39,321 bases of DNA. Source: Chara braunii. Taxonomy: Eukaryota > Streptophyta > Charophyceae > Charales > Characeae. The notes beneath the pieces are model-generated. The model was not told the origin of the DNA and ran no database searches. It was given only the letters and a program-made list of their open reading frames with translations. The position numbers and the translations under genes were made by a program. Location: NCBI GenBank assembly GCA_003427395.1, contig BFEA01000527.1, positions 712,678 through 751,998 of the forward strand. Direction: 5' to 3'. Of this stretch, positions 10,197 to 18,862 are shown one piece after another; position 1 is the first letter of the stretch, and each line of letters begins with the position of its first letter.

Positions 10197-10892
10197 TCTT
10201 ATATGAGGACTACCAGTAGCGTTTCAGTGACCGTAGAGAGGAGCTTTTCCTTGCTCCTTTTGGTCAGAAGCTTTTGTAGAGAAATAATGGTTTCCATGCA
10301 CCGTTCGTGGTCATCACCCCACAGAAATTCAATATGCGGGTGATACTGCTGCGATACCCATCATGGCAGGGATAGCGCAGTGGTTGGGAACTCTTCCGGC
10401 AAGAGATGCAATCTTACCATGTAATACAAGAGCTTGGGCAACACCCTGTGTTCCGGCAAGAGAAGACTTGGTGGTCATTTTTATCCAGAATAATTGCACG
10501 CTTACCTCTCCGAAAAAGCACGACTAACTTAACGGTGACTAGCGCAAAGGCGTTCACAAGGCAAGCATAAAATTCTAGCAAACTTCCCAATCGTACATGC
10601 GAGTGTTTTAGACTGCAGCAGCTCTGAGTGGAACGAATACAAGAAAACACCGTGGTTGAAACATTCCACAGTGAAAACTCGATGCGTTTGTTTGAAACAT
10701 TCCACTTCCACAATGTACGTCTGTGGCAATTTGGCAAACCAAAAACGATTTTGTTTACACTTCAAATTTTAAACAAATAAAAAGGAAAGGATATGCAAAA
10801 ATAAACTAGTTTGGACTGAATGAATGCGACCATGGGAAAGTGACAATAACAGTGCAAAAGGTTCTTTTTGACAAATCCATCAAGCGTGCCAA

Positions 10893-10960
10893 CGGCCTTA
10901 GCTCGGTTGGTATATACCCATGAACGGTTGTATCGCAGACGCGAGCTCCGAGTCCACATG
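10893..10960 (+). repeat. tRNA-derived SINE-like head
   Basis: A box A-like TTAGCTCGGTTGGTAT at 10898-10913 is followed by ACCCATGAACGGTTG, matching the piece at 887-945, and a weak box B (GAGCTCCGAGTCC). It is degenerate and not a functional tRNA. Confidence 0.4.
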
Positions 10961-11115
10961 GAACCAAATGACGAGAAATCCTGAATTACCCAGCGCCGGT
11001 CAGTGTCCCGAGAAATCCATCAACCTCGCTGCAGAGCTATTGAGGTTCTTACTTCGCCATCCCGGAACCCCACAGGTTCTCACCCAGGGCCTGTACTTCG
11101 CACCTCTATTACGTC

Positions 11116-11151
11116 CCTCGCTAATTTCCTCGCTAATTTCCTCGCTAATTT
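11116..11151. repeat. Tandem repeat, 12 bp x 3
   Basis: Three exact CCTCGCTAATTT units, with a fourth stray copy near 11176. Confidence 0.85.
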
Positions 11152-11334
11152 CACCTCTATTACCCCACCAGTTGATCCTCGCTAATTTCACAGATTCGTC
11201 CCTCGCACCCTCAAGGGCCTCAACAAAGCCAGATTCAATTCACGACGGTTCTGTCCAACTTGAAGACTCAGCAGGGCGGCAATCACAAGAGTGGAAACTC
11301 TTCACACAGCAAAAGCCGGCAGCTGGCAAACCCC

Positions 11335-11450
11335 ATGGAAGACTTCATCAGATCTAATCTGCACTCTGTCTGAGCAGTATTGAAGCGCGCAGATGGAAGA
11401 CTTCATCAGATCTAATCTGCACTCTGTCTGGGCGTGTCGAAGCGCGTATA
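11335..11450. repeat. Tandem repeat, 58 bp x 2
   Basis: Units beginning ATGGAAGACTTCATCAGATC start at 11335 and 11393 and share their first ~40 bases exactly; the second half is diverged. Confidence 0.8.
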
Positions 11451-11650
11451 TCTTCTGAAAGGCGGACCAATAGAAAAAGAACTCGTCTAAAAAAGAACTC
11501 GTCTGAACGGAGTGTACAGTTGTAAACACGGCAAGGCATATTTTGTTGAGATAAGACCTAAAAAGTGTCAGAGCCTTTTTAACCCATTTATGCAAGTCTA
11601 AATTGGACCTATTTAATGCCACAAGCGTTAAACGGAACGCCGGGGAGTAG

Positions 11651-11817
11651 CTAGGCTACCAGAGTGGCCTGGAGCCACTGCCCGGCCGGGCCAAAAAATA
11701 TAAAAATAAAAACAATATTTTATTATTTTTAATTTTTATTTTTTATTTTAAATTTGGTTAAGAATTTGGATGTGACCCTGAGGCAAAAGTTGTTCAGTTT
11801 ATTTTTCTGCATAATAT

Positions 11818-11850
<33 letters not shown>

Positions 11851-11918
11851 CTGGGACTTTCCCTGCTCCTTGCACGGGCTGGTCACCAAGGACCCGGGCG
11901 GCTCAGCTTGTAGCCTAG
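11651..11918 (-). mobile_element. hAT-like MITE family, copy A
   Basis: The element is 268 bp with ends CTAGGCTACC and GTAGCCTAG, flanked by 8-bp direct repeats GGGAGTAG (11643-11650) and GGGAATAG (11919-11926), 7 of 8 matching. It carries the family's internal block (here GACCCTGAGGCAAAAGTTGT) and a long T-run. No coding capacity. It is inverted relative to the copy at 12121. The 8-bp target duplication points to hAT-type transposition; this is inference. Confidence 0.8.
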
Positions 11919-12120
11919 GGGAATAGGCAACGGGCGGACCGACGGGTAGTTTGGAGGGGCCCACAACCAGGTCATTGGGTGTCCATCCACAACGAGGAAG
12001 TGGGGGCAGGGAAAAACATGCATCCCCTTCCTTAATTGTGAGAGGTAGCTATGTTGGCAGGAGTTCCCTGTATAGGCTTAGGAGTAGTGCTGCTCGGTAG
12101 ATAGCGAAAGGTGAAATCAA

Positions 12121-12358
12121 CTAGGCTACCAGCCGGGCCGCCCGGGTCCCGGGTGGCCAGCCCTTGCAAGGAGGTCCCAGCAAAAAAAAAAAATCCAAAA
12201 AATCCGAAAACAAACTATGTTATGCAGAAAAATAAACGCAACAACTTTTGCCTCAGGGTCACATCGAAATTCTTCACCAAAATTAAAATAATTTTTTTTT
12301 TTTTTTTTTTTTTTTCGCCCGCCTGGGCAAGTGCCCCCGGGCCACTCTGGTAGCCTAG
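12121..12358 (+). mobile_element. hAT-like MITE family, copy B
   Basis: The element is 238 bp, flanked by a perfect 8-bp duplication GAAATCAA (12113-12120 and 12359-12366). In order it shows the left end CTAGGCTACCAGCCGGGCCG, an A-run, the conserved block TTTTGCCTCAGGGTCACATC, an A/T tract, and the right end GGGCCACTCTGGTAGCCTAG. The perfect duplication shows this is a complete, fairly young insertion. Confidence 0.88.
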
Positions 12359-12414
12359 GAAATCAAGACAAAATGGCACTTTTCCCGTCTGCCCATGAAG
12401 TTGCTTCCCACCTA

Positions 12415-12518
12415 CCGTTTTCACCCGAACATAATGCACCCTAAAAGGAATGTATACAAGCTATATTTCCGGCCAGATACGGTCAAAATCAGGGTGCGTT
12501 GTATTCGGGGGAAGATGG
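12415..12518. mobile_element. TA-flanked MITE relative, diverged
   Basis: The left end CCGTTTTCACCCGAACATAA and right end GTTGTATTCGGGGGAAGATG are imperfect inverted repeats around GCACCCT/AGGGTGC. It is related to the element at 2789-2893. TA is present on the left but lost on the right. The head of the poly-A-tailed repeat family follows directly at 12524-12562. Confidence 0.6.
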
Positions 12519-12874
12519 CCAGACCCGGTTTCCAGCAGGTGTAGCTCCCCACCAATAGATTAGAGCTATCTAATCAAGAGGCCTACTATTGGAGGACGCT
12601 CTTTTCGTCTCCAATAATAGGTTTCCAACCGATGTTTATTATAATAAAAAAAAAAAAAAAAAAAAAAAAGAAGTGCTTGCCAGACACAAGTTTCTGGTGA
12701 ATAAAATATAAAAGACAACCCCGAACGCCAAACCTCCATTCTCAAACGATAGCCATGCGACTTGTTGCAGCATCAGCCATAATGGCCTGCTGCTACTACC
12801 AAAACTACAGACGACTCGTTGCAGCATCAGCCAAAGAAGACCGTTTCAGGCCCCGGAACTACATTATGCCAACC

Positions 12875-13269
12875 GATCGTCAGTTTCTTTAACTGCAAAT
12901 GGAATTTCGCACGAATCTTCAACCTGCCATTCTCGATACGCTCACCGGAATCCACCAGCGCTGTGTTTAAACCACCAGTACTTGGCCCAGCTATCGGCCG
13001 CGAAACAAAAAATAGAGTAGAAACGTTTCTAGTTGGATGAATTTGGACGCTCCTGTAGTGGCCCGTACGTTCCCTAAAATTGCGTAGCGTTAACGCTACG
13101 CGACTTTAGGAAGTACGGGTGGTTTAAGTACCTGCCGGTAGTGTGGGTTCAACACCCAAAACAATAAATCGTAACCTGATCATCCTGATCGTCAGTTTCT
13201 TGAACTCCAATTGAAATTTGGCACTTGTCTTCGGTGCGCCATTCTGGATTCTCACAGTCAATCCACCAG
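12875..13269. repeat. Diverged direct repeat, ~84-bp units
   Basis: GATCGTCAGTTTCTT...AATCCACCAG occurs at 12875-12958 and again at 13187-13269, with moderate divergence. The two units bracket the TTAA-flanked element at 12971-13123, so this is probably part of a larger composite repeat. Confidence 0.6.
12971..13123 (+). mobile_element. TTAA-flanked palindromic MITE, copy 1
   Basis: The ends ACCACCAGTACTT and AAGTACGGGTGGT are inverted repeats, and TTAA stands on both sides (12967-12970, 13124-13127). The interior contains a 58-bp stem (13062-13119) centred on the perfect palindrome GCGTAGCGTTAACGCTACGC. TTAA target sites are characteristic of piggyBac-type transposition, but the ends do not match the usual piggyBac CCY start, so assignment is tentative. 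Confidence 0.55.
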
Positions 13270-13498
13270 GAGTACCTACAACATACTCTCAAGTGCATTG
13301 TGATTCACGTTCCCGACCTTAACCACCACCACCACAAGCCACAACTGCTCGAATCCGACTCGTCCCTGCATCAGAATGAGCTGCTCGAGTAGCAACAAGG
13401 ATATGCTCCGCTGTCTGTGCAATTCCTGCCTCGTGCTGGAGTTCATACAAGTAAGATATGCTCCAGTTCGAATCTGTAGCGTCAGAAACTGCAGTAAA

Positions 13499-13643
13499 AC
13501 CACCAAGTCAAGCCATGCCCGTTAACGAGCCACAATTCCACGAAATGTACAGGCCACTACAGGAGCGCCCAAATGCATCCAACTCTAAACGTTCCTACTC
13601 CATTTTTTTTCCGCGGTTGATAGCTGGGCCAAGCGATGGTGGT
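13499..13643 (-). mobile_element. TTAA-flanked palindromic MITE, copy 2 (inverted)
   Basis: An inverted relative of the element at 12971-13123. Its reverse complement shows ACCACCATCGCTTGGCCCAG, then the ATTTGGGCGCTCCTGTAGTG block shared with copy 1. TTAA stands at the right (13644-13647) and TAAA at the left. The two copies form a ~100-bp-arm inverted repeat spanning 12971-13643. Confidence 0.5.
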
Positions 13644-14067
13644 TTAATCTTTAAAATTGCGAATGAAGCAAAATGCCATTTTGAGACGGAAGTTGGTACA
13701 CCCATGAAATGTTGAATTGCAGACCCCCAAGTTTTTTTCTCTTGCTTGTAATCGACATTCTTCTCTCAATTCCACCTCATCATACCTACCTGCCACTACT
13801 CGTTATAGTCATTATTGGGGGAACCCCGTGGCAGCCAGAGCTGTGTTCGTGAGAGAACATGTGGGAGCATTGGGAGCAATGTTGCTCCCGGCTTGCGGTG
13901 ACAGCCCGTATCCCGGCTTGCGGCGATACCGGCCAGGTGACAGCCGGTATCATCACAAGGGACCATCAGAACAGGATCAATCCCTGCTCAATGCCAATCA
14001 GGGGATAAAGCGGTTTCTCTATAGGTGGCAGGTGCCAAGCATGCCCAGGTCAGCCTCATGACAAGTA
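13644..14067. other. Intergenic DNA with SINE-like fragment
   Basis: At about 13690-13725 AGTTGGTACACCCATGAAAT and a following TGTTGAATTGCAGAC match the SINE-like pieces at 887 and 10893. Short repeats of a GACAGCC(G/C)GTATC type lie at 13900-13952. No gene is seen. Confidence 0.4.
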
Positions 14068-14544
14068 AGCCGGTGAAACTCCAACGAAACAGTTTGTCAC
14101 AGCCCCTCGCTTGTTGTCCTCTTCTCCTCTTCTCCCTCTCTGCCTACGGTTTACAACAAACGAGGGGCTGTGACGAACTGTTTCGTCGGAGTTTCACCGA
14201 CTCATCAGGGATATATATATATATATAGAAACTCCGACGAAACAGTTTGTCACAGCCCCTCGTTTGTTGTCCTCTTCTCCCTCTCTGCCTACGGTTTACC
14301 GTAGGCATTCTGTTTGTGACGATATATATATATATATATATATACGGTGAAACTCCGACGAAACAGTTTGTCACAGCCCCTCGTTTGTTGTCCTCTTCTC
14401 CCTCTCTGCCTACGGTTTACCGGGCAGTTCTATTAGACGATATATATATATATGAAACTCCGACGAAACAGTTTGTCACAGCCCCTCGTTTGTTGTCCTC
14501 TTCTCCCTCTCTGCCTACGGTTTACCGTAGGCAGTTCTATTAGA

Positions 14545-14580
<36 letters not shown>
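14068..14580. repeat. Repeat array of ~105-120 bp units with (AT)n linkers
   Basis: Four units start with GAAACTCC(G/A)ACGAAACAGT at 14075, 14228, 14349 and 14454. Each continues through CACAGCCCCTCG, a C/T-rich stretch and TGCCTACGGTTTAC, and all but the first end in an AT run. The first unit instead carries an inverted copy of its own left half (14155-14199), forming a hairpin. A fifth unit lies at 15374-15470 beyond the membrane-protein relic. Confidence 0.85.
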
Positions 14581-14583
<3 letters not shown>

Positions 14584-14688
14584 CACACTGTAAATCAGAG
14601 CGCGAAGGCAGAAAAAAGCAAAACAAGGAAAGGAAAAGAAGGAACGAAGGAAGGAAAGCCCCACCTGCTCATCACCTCTTAAGTACAA

Positions 14689-15331
14689 GGCCAGCCACGT
14701 GGATGACAGGTTGAGCGCTGGCTGCCCCCATCCCCATGTGTCACAAGGACCCACTTCCACGCAGCCAAAAGGCAAAGAGGTAAAGAAAAGGAGGAGGAAA
14801 CCAAACCTGGCAGGGAAAGAAAGATAATCCAATTGTCACAAAGCAAATAACACATCCCACTGATCAACATATCTTTTCTTTTTCTTTTTTTTCTTATTTT
14901 CTCTTGTTTTCCCTTTTTCTCTTTTTCTTTTCTTCTTTTTTTCTTTACCTGTCCCCACCTCGGCAGATAGGACAGCTACAGTGAGGATGATGTGGGTGTT
15001 CACCAGGATGCCCAAGGAGAGCTGCGCCAGCACAGCATTCAGCAGAACGGCTAGCACGAACCATCCCATCAAAAGAGTCCTGACAGAGGACATGTTGTCC
15101 ACATGTCAAAAAAACAGCAGGACGTTCATCACAGTGCGGCATCATACAGTTCTGATAGCGTCCTTGGGCACAAAAGGGAGAACGTATATCTGGGTGGTAG
15201 GGATGTGTACAATGAGGAAATGTTGGACACCCTTCAGAACAGACGGCGGCAGTCGCAATAGATTGATAATGGCTATGGCATAGATGATGCATTCCACAGC
15301 CAAGGCGCACCGCGTCTCTGTCCGGACAGCT
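14689..15331 (-). pseudogene. Relic of a multi-membrane-span protein gene, two exons, two in-frame stops
   Basis: On the - strand an exon-like segment 15331-14949 follows an acceptor (TAAAACAG) and ends at donor GTAAAG. It joins in phase, via an intron with acceptor TTTCCCTGCCAG, to a segment 14807-14689 ending in TAA. The frame encodes hydrophobic stretches such as AVECIIYAIAIINLLRL, LLMGWFVLAVLLNAVLAQL and ILVNTHIILTVAVL, suggesting at least three membrane spans. TGA stops at 15142-15144 and 15106-15108 break the first exon. Both could be CGA-to-TGA decay or mark an unrecognised intron, though a GTATGA donor at 15147 gives the wrong phase. I do not recognise the family. Upstream exons are not found. 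Confidence 0.35.
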
Positions 15332-15373
15332 CTGTTTTACGATATGTAGGGCTGCGCATCCTGGTAAGTCAGT

Positions 15374-15470
15374 GAAACTCCGACGAAACAGTTTGTCACA
15401 GCCCCTCGTTTATTGACCTCTTCTCCCCCTCTGCCTACAGTTTACTAGTAGGCAGGCTCTGCTTGACGAT
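15374..15470. repeat. Fifth, isolated unit of the GAAACTCCGACG repeat
   Basis: Same unit as in the array at 14068-14580 and in the same orientation, with a few substitutions. It lies just beyond the 5' border of the membrane-protein relic, so copies of the repeat flank that relic on both sides. Confidence 0.85.
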
Positions 15471-15522
15471 ATAGAATTTCTGAGAAAAGAAAATATTGTT
15501 TTCTTTCTTTTTAAAATTGTAA

Positions 15523-15542
15523 GTTAAGTGTCCCGCCTGGGG
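15523..15542 (+). rRNA. Organelle-type SSU rRNA scrap (TTAAGTGTCCCGCCTGGGG)
   Basis: About 20 bases match the conserved segment that precedes GAGTACG in plastid/bacterial-type 16S rRNA. It breaks off at GGGG, the same point at which the scrap at 16207 takes over. It is short, but the position is telling. Confidence 0.4.
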
Positions 15543-15852
15543 CCAAGTCCCACTAGCATCGATTAAAACGGTGGAACAGGGTTGTGTGACGCGCTTTTGG
15601 CATTTGAAAAATGGTTTCTGTATTTTTTCGGGATTTAAAAATCTTGCTTTCTACGAGCTAAAGAAAGTGAAATTCAGGTGAGGGTACTCGCATCAGCCAG
15701 TAGGCTGTGAGCCATCGCATTCGTCGCCCCTTTTTCTGGATGAGAGTTCGACTCAGCCAATGGACTGGGTCCTCTGAAGGTAGTTGCTCGTGTATTTCTG
15801 CACATTAAAAAAACAAAAGAATGAGGGCGGGAAGCTTCAAAAACACCCCATG

Positions 15853-15856
<4 letters not shown>

Positions 15857-15891
<35 letters not shown>

Positions 15892-15892
15892 C

Positions 15893-15960
<68 letters not shown>
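15857..15960. repeat. Long A-runs
   Basis: Two A-runs (15857-15889 and about 15894-15960) are interrupted by CCCC and bordered by near-identical CACCCCATGGGT words at about 15843 and 15963. Lengths are probably unreliable in a short-read assembly. Confidence 0.8.
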
Positions 15961-15962
<2 letters not shown>

Positions 15963-16206
15963 CACCCCATGGGTAAAGAAAGCATAGAATTGAATCTTCC
16001 ACCCAACGAAAGTGGCCAACAAAAACAACACCAAAATAATTTTAAATCATCCTAATAGCCGAACGAAACTACCCTACACGAAACTGAGGCCAAACAACGC
16101 TGGGCCTGGATCTGCAGCCGATCGACGACTGAGACCTGTCACAGAACGTCCCACGTCGTCAAAAACCTGGCCGCGAAGCGTAACTCTTCACTAGTCGGAC
16201 TTGGCC

Positions 16207-16258
16207 CCTGGGGAGTACGCTCGCAAGAGTGAAACTCAAAAGGAATTGACGGGGGCCC
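16207..16258 (+). rRNA. SSU rRNA fragment (organelle type), 900-region
   Basis: The sequence CCTGGGGAGTACGCTCGCAA followed by GAGTGAAACTC and GGAATTGACGGGGGCCC is the universal segment around E. coli position 900-920. It has one extra A in the AAACTCAAA run. It ends abruptly and is followed by unrelated DNA, so it is a transferred fragment, not a functional rRNA gene. The form is closer to plastid/bacterial 16S than to nuclear 18S. Confidence 0.8.
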
Positions 16259-16317
16259 AATACATTGAAAGATGTAAATTGAGTTCCAAAAGGTAAAAAC
16301 CCTTTTCCGAGAATGTC

Positions 16318-16342
16318 TACGGTTCAAATCCGTATAGCCCTA
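16318..16342 (+). tRNA. tRNA 3' end fragment (T-arm plus acceptor strand)
   Basis: TACGG, loop TTCAAAT and CCGTA form a perfect T-arm, followed by TAGCCCT and A. The preceding CCGAGAATGTC resembles a variable-arm remnant. The 5' half is missing, so this is a fragment, probably organellar given the rRNA scraps either side. Isoacceptor not determined. Confidence 0.5.
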
Positions 16343-16389
16343 TTTTGGTTTATTGTTTATGAATCCTATTCAAAGGAATAGCAAAATCG

Positions 16390-16470
16390 TCTCTATGATA
16401 AACCAACGACTTCGATACGTTACGCACGTCAAGTGCGCAGCATGTTTTTCGCATCGTTGATCATAGAGAC
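16390..16470. repeat. Foldback between organelle-like fragments
   Basis: GTCTCTATGAT (16390) and ATCATAGAGAC (16460-16470) are perfect inverted repeats, with CAACGA/TCGTTG continuing the pairing after a small bulge. It lies between the tRNA piece and the rRNA 3' piece. Confidence 0.6.
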
Positions 16471-16493
16471 CATCACGGTAGAATCAGTGCCTG

Positions 16494-16519
16494 AGGTGAA
16501 GTCGTAACAAGGTAGCCGT
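16494..16519 (+). rRNA. SSU rRNA 3'-terminal fragment (organelle type)
   Basis: AGGTGAAGTCGTAACAAGGT followed by AGCCGT is the universal segment near the 3' end of small-subunit rRNA. It is joined on both sides to unrelated sequence. With the pieces at 15523, 16207 and 16318 it makes a shuffled set of organellar fragments. Confidence 0.75.
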
Positions 16520-17221
16520 TTTGGACCATTTATCGATTTATGCAAGTCATCCTTCCTCTGCAGGGGCCATTTGCTATTTTGCCCTTCTCTGTATCATTCC
16601 AATTTCTACGGATGTCCCGAAGCAACACTGAAAATGTCAATTACCCGGGCCGATCAAATGGATGATGATATCCATCTCAAGATCGTCCCATTGTAGACCC
16701 TTATGCCCCTACTTATTTCACGGAAGAACGGTAAGCTTCAGAAATAAATGGGCAGTGATACATATACTGATTTCAAACAAAGAGAAGAAAGAGTGTTAAA
16801 ACAAGAAAGGATCCTCACTTCCTGACGACATGGCAATGCAGCAATCAAGAAGAGGTGCATTCTCTGTTCATCCGCCTGCCAATCCTAAACAGATTGTACT
16901 GTCCAATCCTCCGACAACATTGTGAATACCAAACGCAAAGACATAGCAGTTCAACGCAGTGGGTCAAAAGGTGAAAGCTCAGGACTTGAAAGCGATCACG
17001 ACACACACACCGTACATGGGAATGTGAGACCTGAAAACAATCAAGGATGCCGGGCATCCACCGAGCGCCCTCGTAGAATGGAAATAATCCCCCAAGTTCA
17101 TGGCACAAAGGTCCCACCCATCGAGTAGCAACTTAGCAAGCAGTGGCTATGGGCACCACTCTCACACACAACCCACTCACAAACTCGCACTCGTGTTAAT
17201 CATAGACCCTAATAGTACCGA
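16520..17221. other. Intergenic DNA, nothing recognised
   Basis: No coherent frame, RNA or repeat is recognised apart from short CA-rich stretches at about 17003 and 17160. Confidence 0.5.
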
Positions 17222-17321
17222 TCAGGGGTATCGGACAGTCGATCCCGCACGCTGTCATGGGGTTCAAACCCACAACCTCCTGAATGCCACTCACATGCCT
17301 AACCAACTGACCTACCTAGGC
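17222..17321 (-). repeat. tRNA-derived SINE-like head
   Basis: On the - strand GGTCAGTTGGTTAGGCA (box A) is followed about 25 bases later by GTGGGTTTGAACCCCAT (box B and T-arm), good matches to a polymerase III internal promoter. The anticodon arm does not fold well, so this is a SINE head or tRNA pseudogene. It abuts a TA-flanked MITE relative at 17327. Confidence 0.6.
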
Positions 17322-17326
17322 TGCTA

Positions 17327-17475
17327 CCGTCTCCCCCCGAACATAACGCACCCTGACAACGAACGTATCAACGCTTAGCTACAGGCTTGCTCTTGCACCA
17401 CTGCTGTGGTGCCAACCTCCCGTCTTTCCCCGAACACAACGCACCTTCATTTTGCCTGTATCTAACCGGTAGTAC
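17327..17475. mobile_element. TA-flanked MITE relatives, rearranged
   Basis: Two same-direction left ends are present: CCGTCTCCCCCCGAACATAA at 17327, preceded by TA, and CCGTCTTTCCCCGAACACAA at about 17420. They are followed by CCGGTAGTA near 17467. It looks like a broken or doubled copy of the family at 2789. Confidence 0.45.
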
Positions 17476-18213
17476 CAATTTGGCCAGAGAGAGATCCGTG
17501 TTGGTTGGTGTTCCCCGGTACTATACATAAACTAGCGAGAGGATGAGATAGATGCATACTACCACGAAGATGAGGTAGATGACAGAAAACTGTAGATACC
17601 TGAAAAAGAAAAAGAAAAAGAAAAAGCAAAAAAAAGAACTGGCGGTGAAAAAAACAAAAAATGGTCCTCGCTGCACTCACCACATGCACAAAGACAAAAA
17701 AATACGCCGGTGAACCTTTCACGTTAAAAAAATATATATACAAAATAATTACAAAAAAAAGAATCTTTCAGGTTCTTCCAGAGGGTTCATTCTCATTTTG
17801 ACTCACAGTTCTTGAATAGCGGAGCCAGGCCCAACTACCGGGATTTAGAAGACAGCCATCGAAACGACAAAAAGCAACAAAATCAGTCGAGCATCAATTT
17901 TTTGCATAGAAAAAATATTGATTAACAAAATAATTTATTGCGTGCTTCATCAACTTGCTCGATTGATCAGAACTTCTGTTTTTTGGGTTGGTTTTGGATT
18001 TTTGTAAAGCTCTGCTGAGAAAAAACAGATGAATAAGAGTTCTTTTAGGAAAATGGTGTATAACACAAAAAGCAACAATATCAGTCGAGAATCTACAGAA
18101 AAAAAACTAACAAAAACATTTGTCTACGATCATAACAATGTGTCGTAGTCCTTGGCAAACACTTCTTAGTCCTCGAGGCACGACATTGTCGAAATACACC
18201 AGTGACACCACAG
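17476..18213. other. Intergenic DNA, A-rich
   Basis: A (AAAAAG)n tract lies at about 17600-17626. The phrase CAAAAAGCAACAA(A/T)ATCAGTCGAG occurs twice (about 17869 and 18066), as does a nearby A-rich GAAAAAA(A/T) stretch, suggesting a diverged ~197-bp-spaced repeat. No gene. Confidence 0.5.
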
Positions 18214-18322
18214 ACCGTCTTTCCTCAGTATAAAACGCACTGTCATTACTATGACCATAACCTTGTGCACTCGATTCATCTACGGCAAAAATAGCCGTTC
18301 GTTATATTCGGGGGCAGAATGG
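18214..18322. mobile_element. TA-flanked MITE relative, diverged
   Basis: The left end CCGTCTTTCCTCAGTATAAA and right end CGTTATATTCGGGGGCAGAA are imperfect inverted repeats of the family seen at 2789. Flanking TA is no longer evident. Confidence 0.45.
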
Positions 18323-18602
18323 CAACAAGTCATACAACCGGCGATTTGTCCAAAATCCAATCATCGACCGACTTTGATTAGAAAGCCTGATAGCATGATT
18401 CAAGAACGTGCCCGTGGGAAACTGCCAAGGCATCCACCCAATGCATTATTTTGGATATAGCAGGGCCCTTCGCTACTTAAATTTCCCCCCTCCTGCGTCA
18501 CAATTCTTCGTCGTGTAATAATAATTCCTCACACGAAAAATCTTAAGTTCTTGGACTATTTTTCGATTGATATTATGATCACACGCCTAGACTACAAAAT
18601 TC

Positions 18603-18862
18603 TCATTTGACCCTGAGAGTGGCCCGGACCCACTCTCAGGCCCACTTGCCCGGCCAGAATGTTTTCATTTTTAATTTCATACAAAATTCCCATTTGACCC
18701 TGAAAGAAAGGGTGTACACTGCACAGTTCATTGTTCCGCACAAAGTGTGCACAGTTCATTGTTCTGCACAAAGTACTCTTTCTTCAGACTTTTCGGACCT
18801 TGACCTGACTCTTGCCCGGCCGGGCCGCCCGGGCAACCAAGGTGACCCCGGGCGGCCCAGTT
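18603..18862 (-). mobile_element. Degraded member of the CTAGGCTACC family (copy C)
   Basis: GAGAGTGGCCCGGACC, CACTTGCCCGGCCAG and, at the other end, GGCCGGGCCGCCCGGGCAAC and GGGCGGCCCAG match the end regions of the family. Terminal bases and target duplication are lost. The phrase CATTTGACCCTGA occurs twice inside. Confidence 0.4.

Noticed and set aside
10920-11357. 145-codon + strand frame
   Set aside because: It is kept open by a 12-bp tandem repeat and overlaps a SINE-like head; no domain.
15805-16002. Poly-Phe-encoding frames
   Set aside because: They are translations of the A/T homopolymer.
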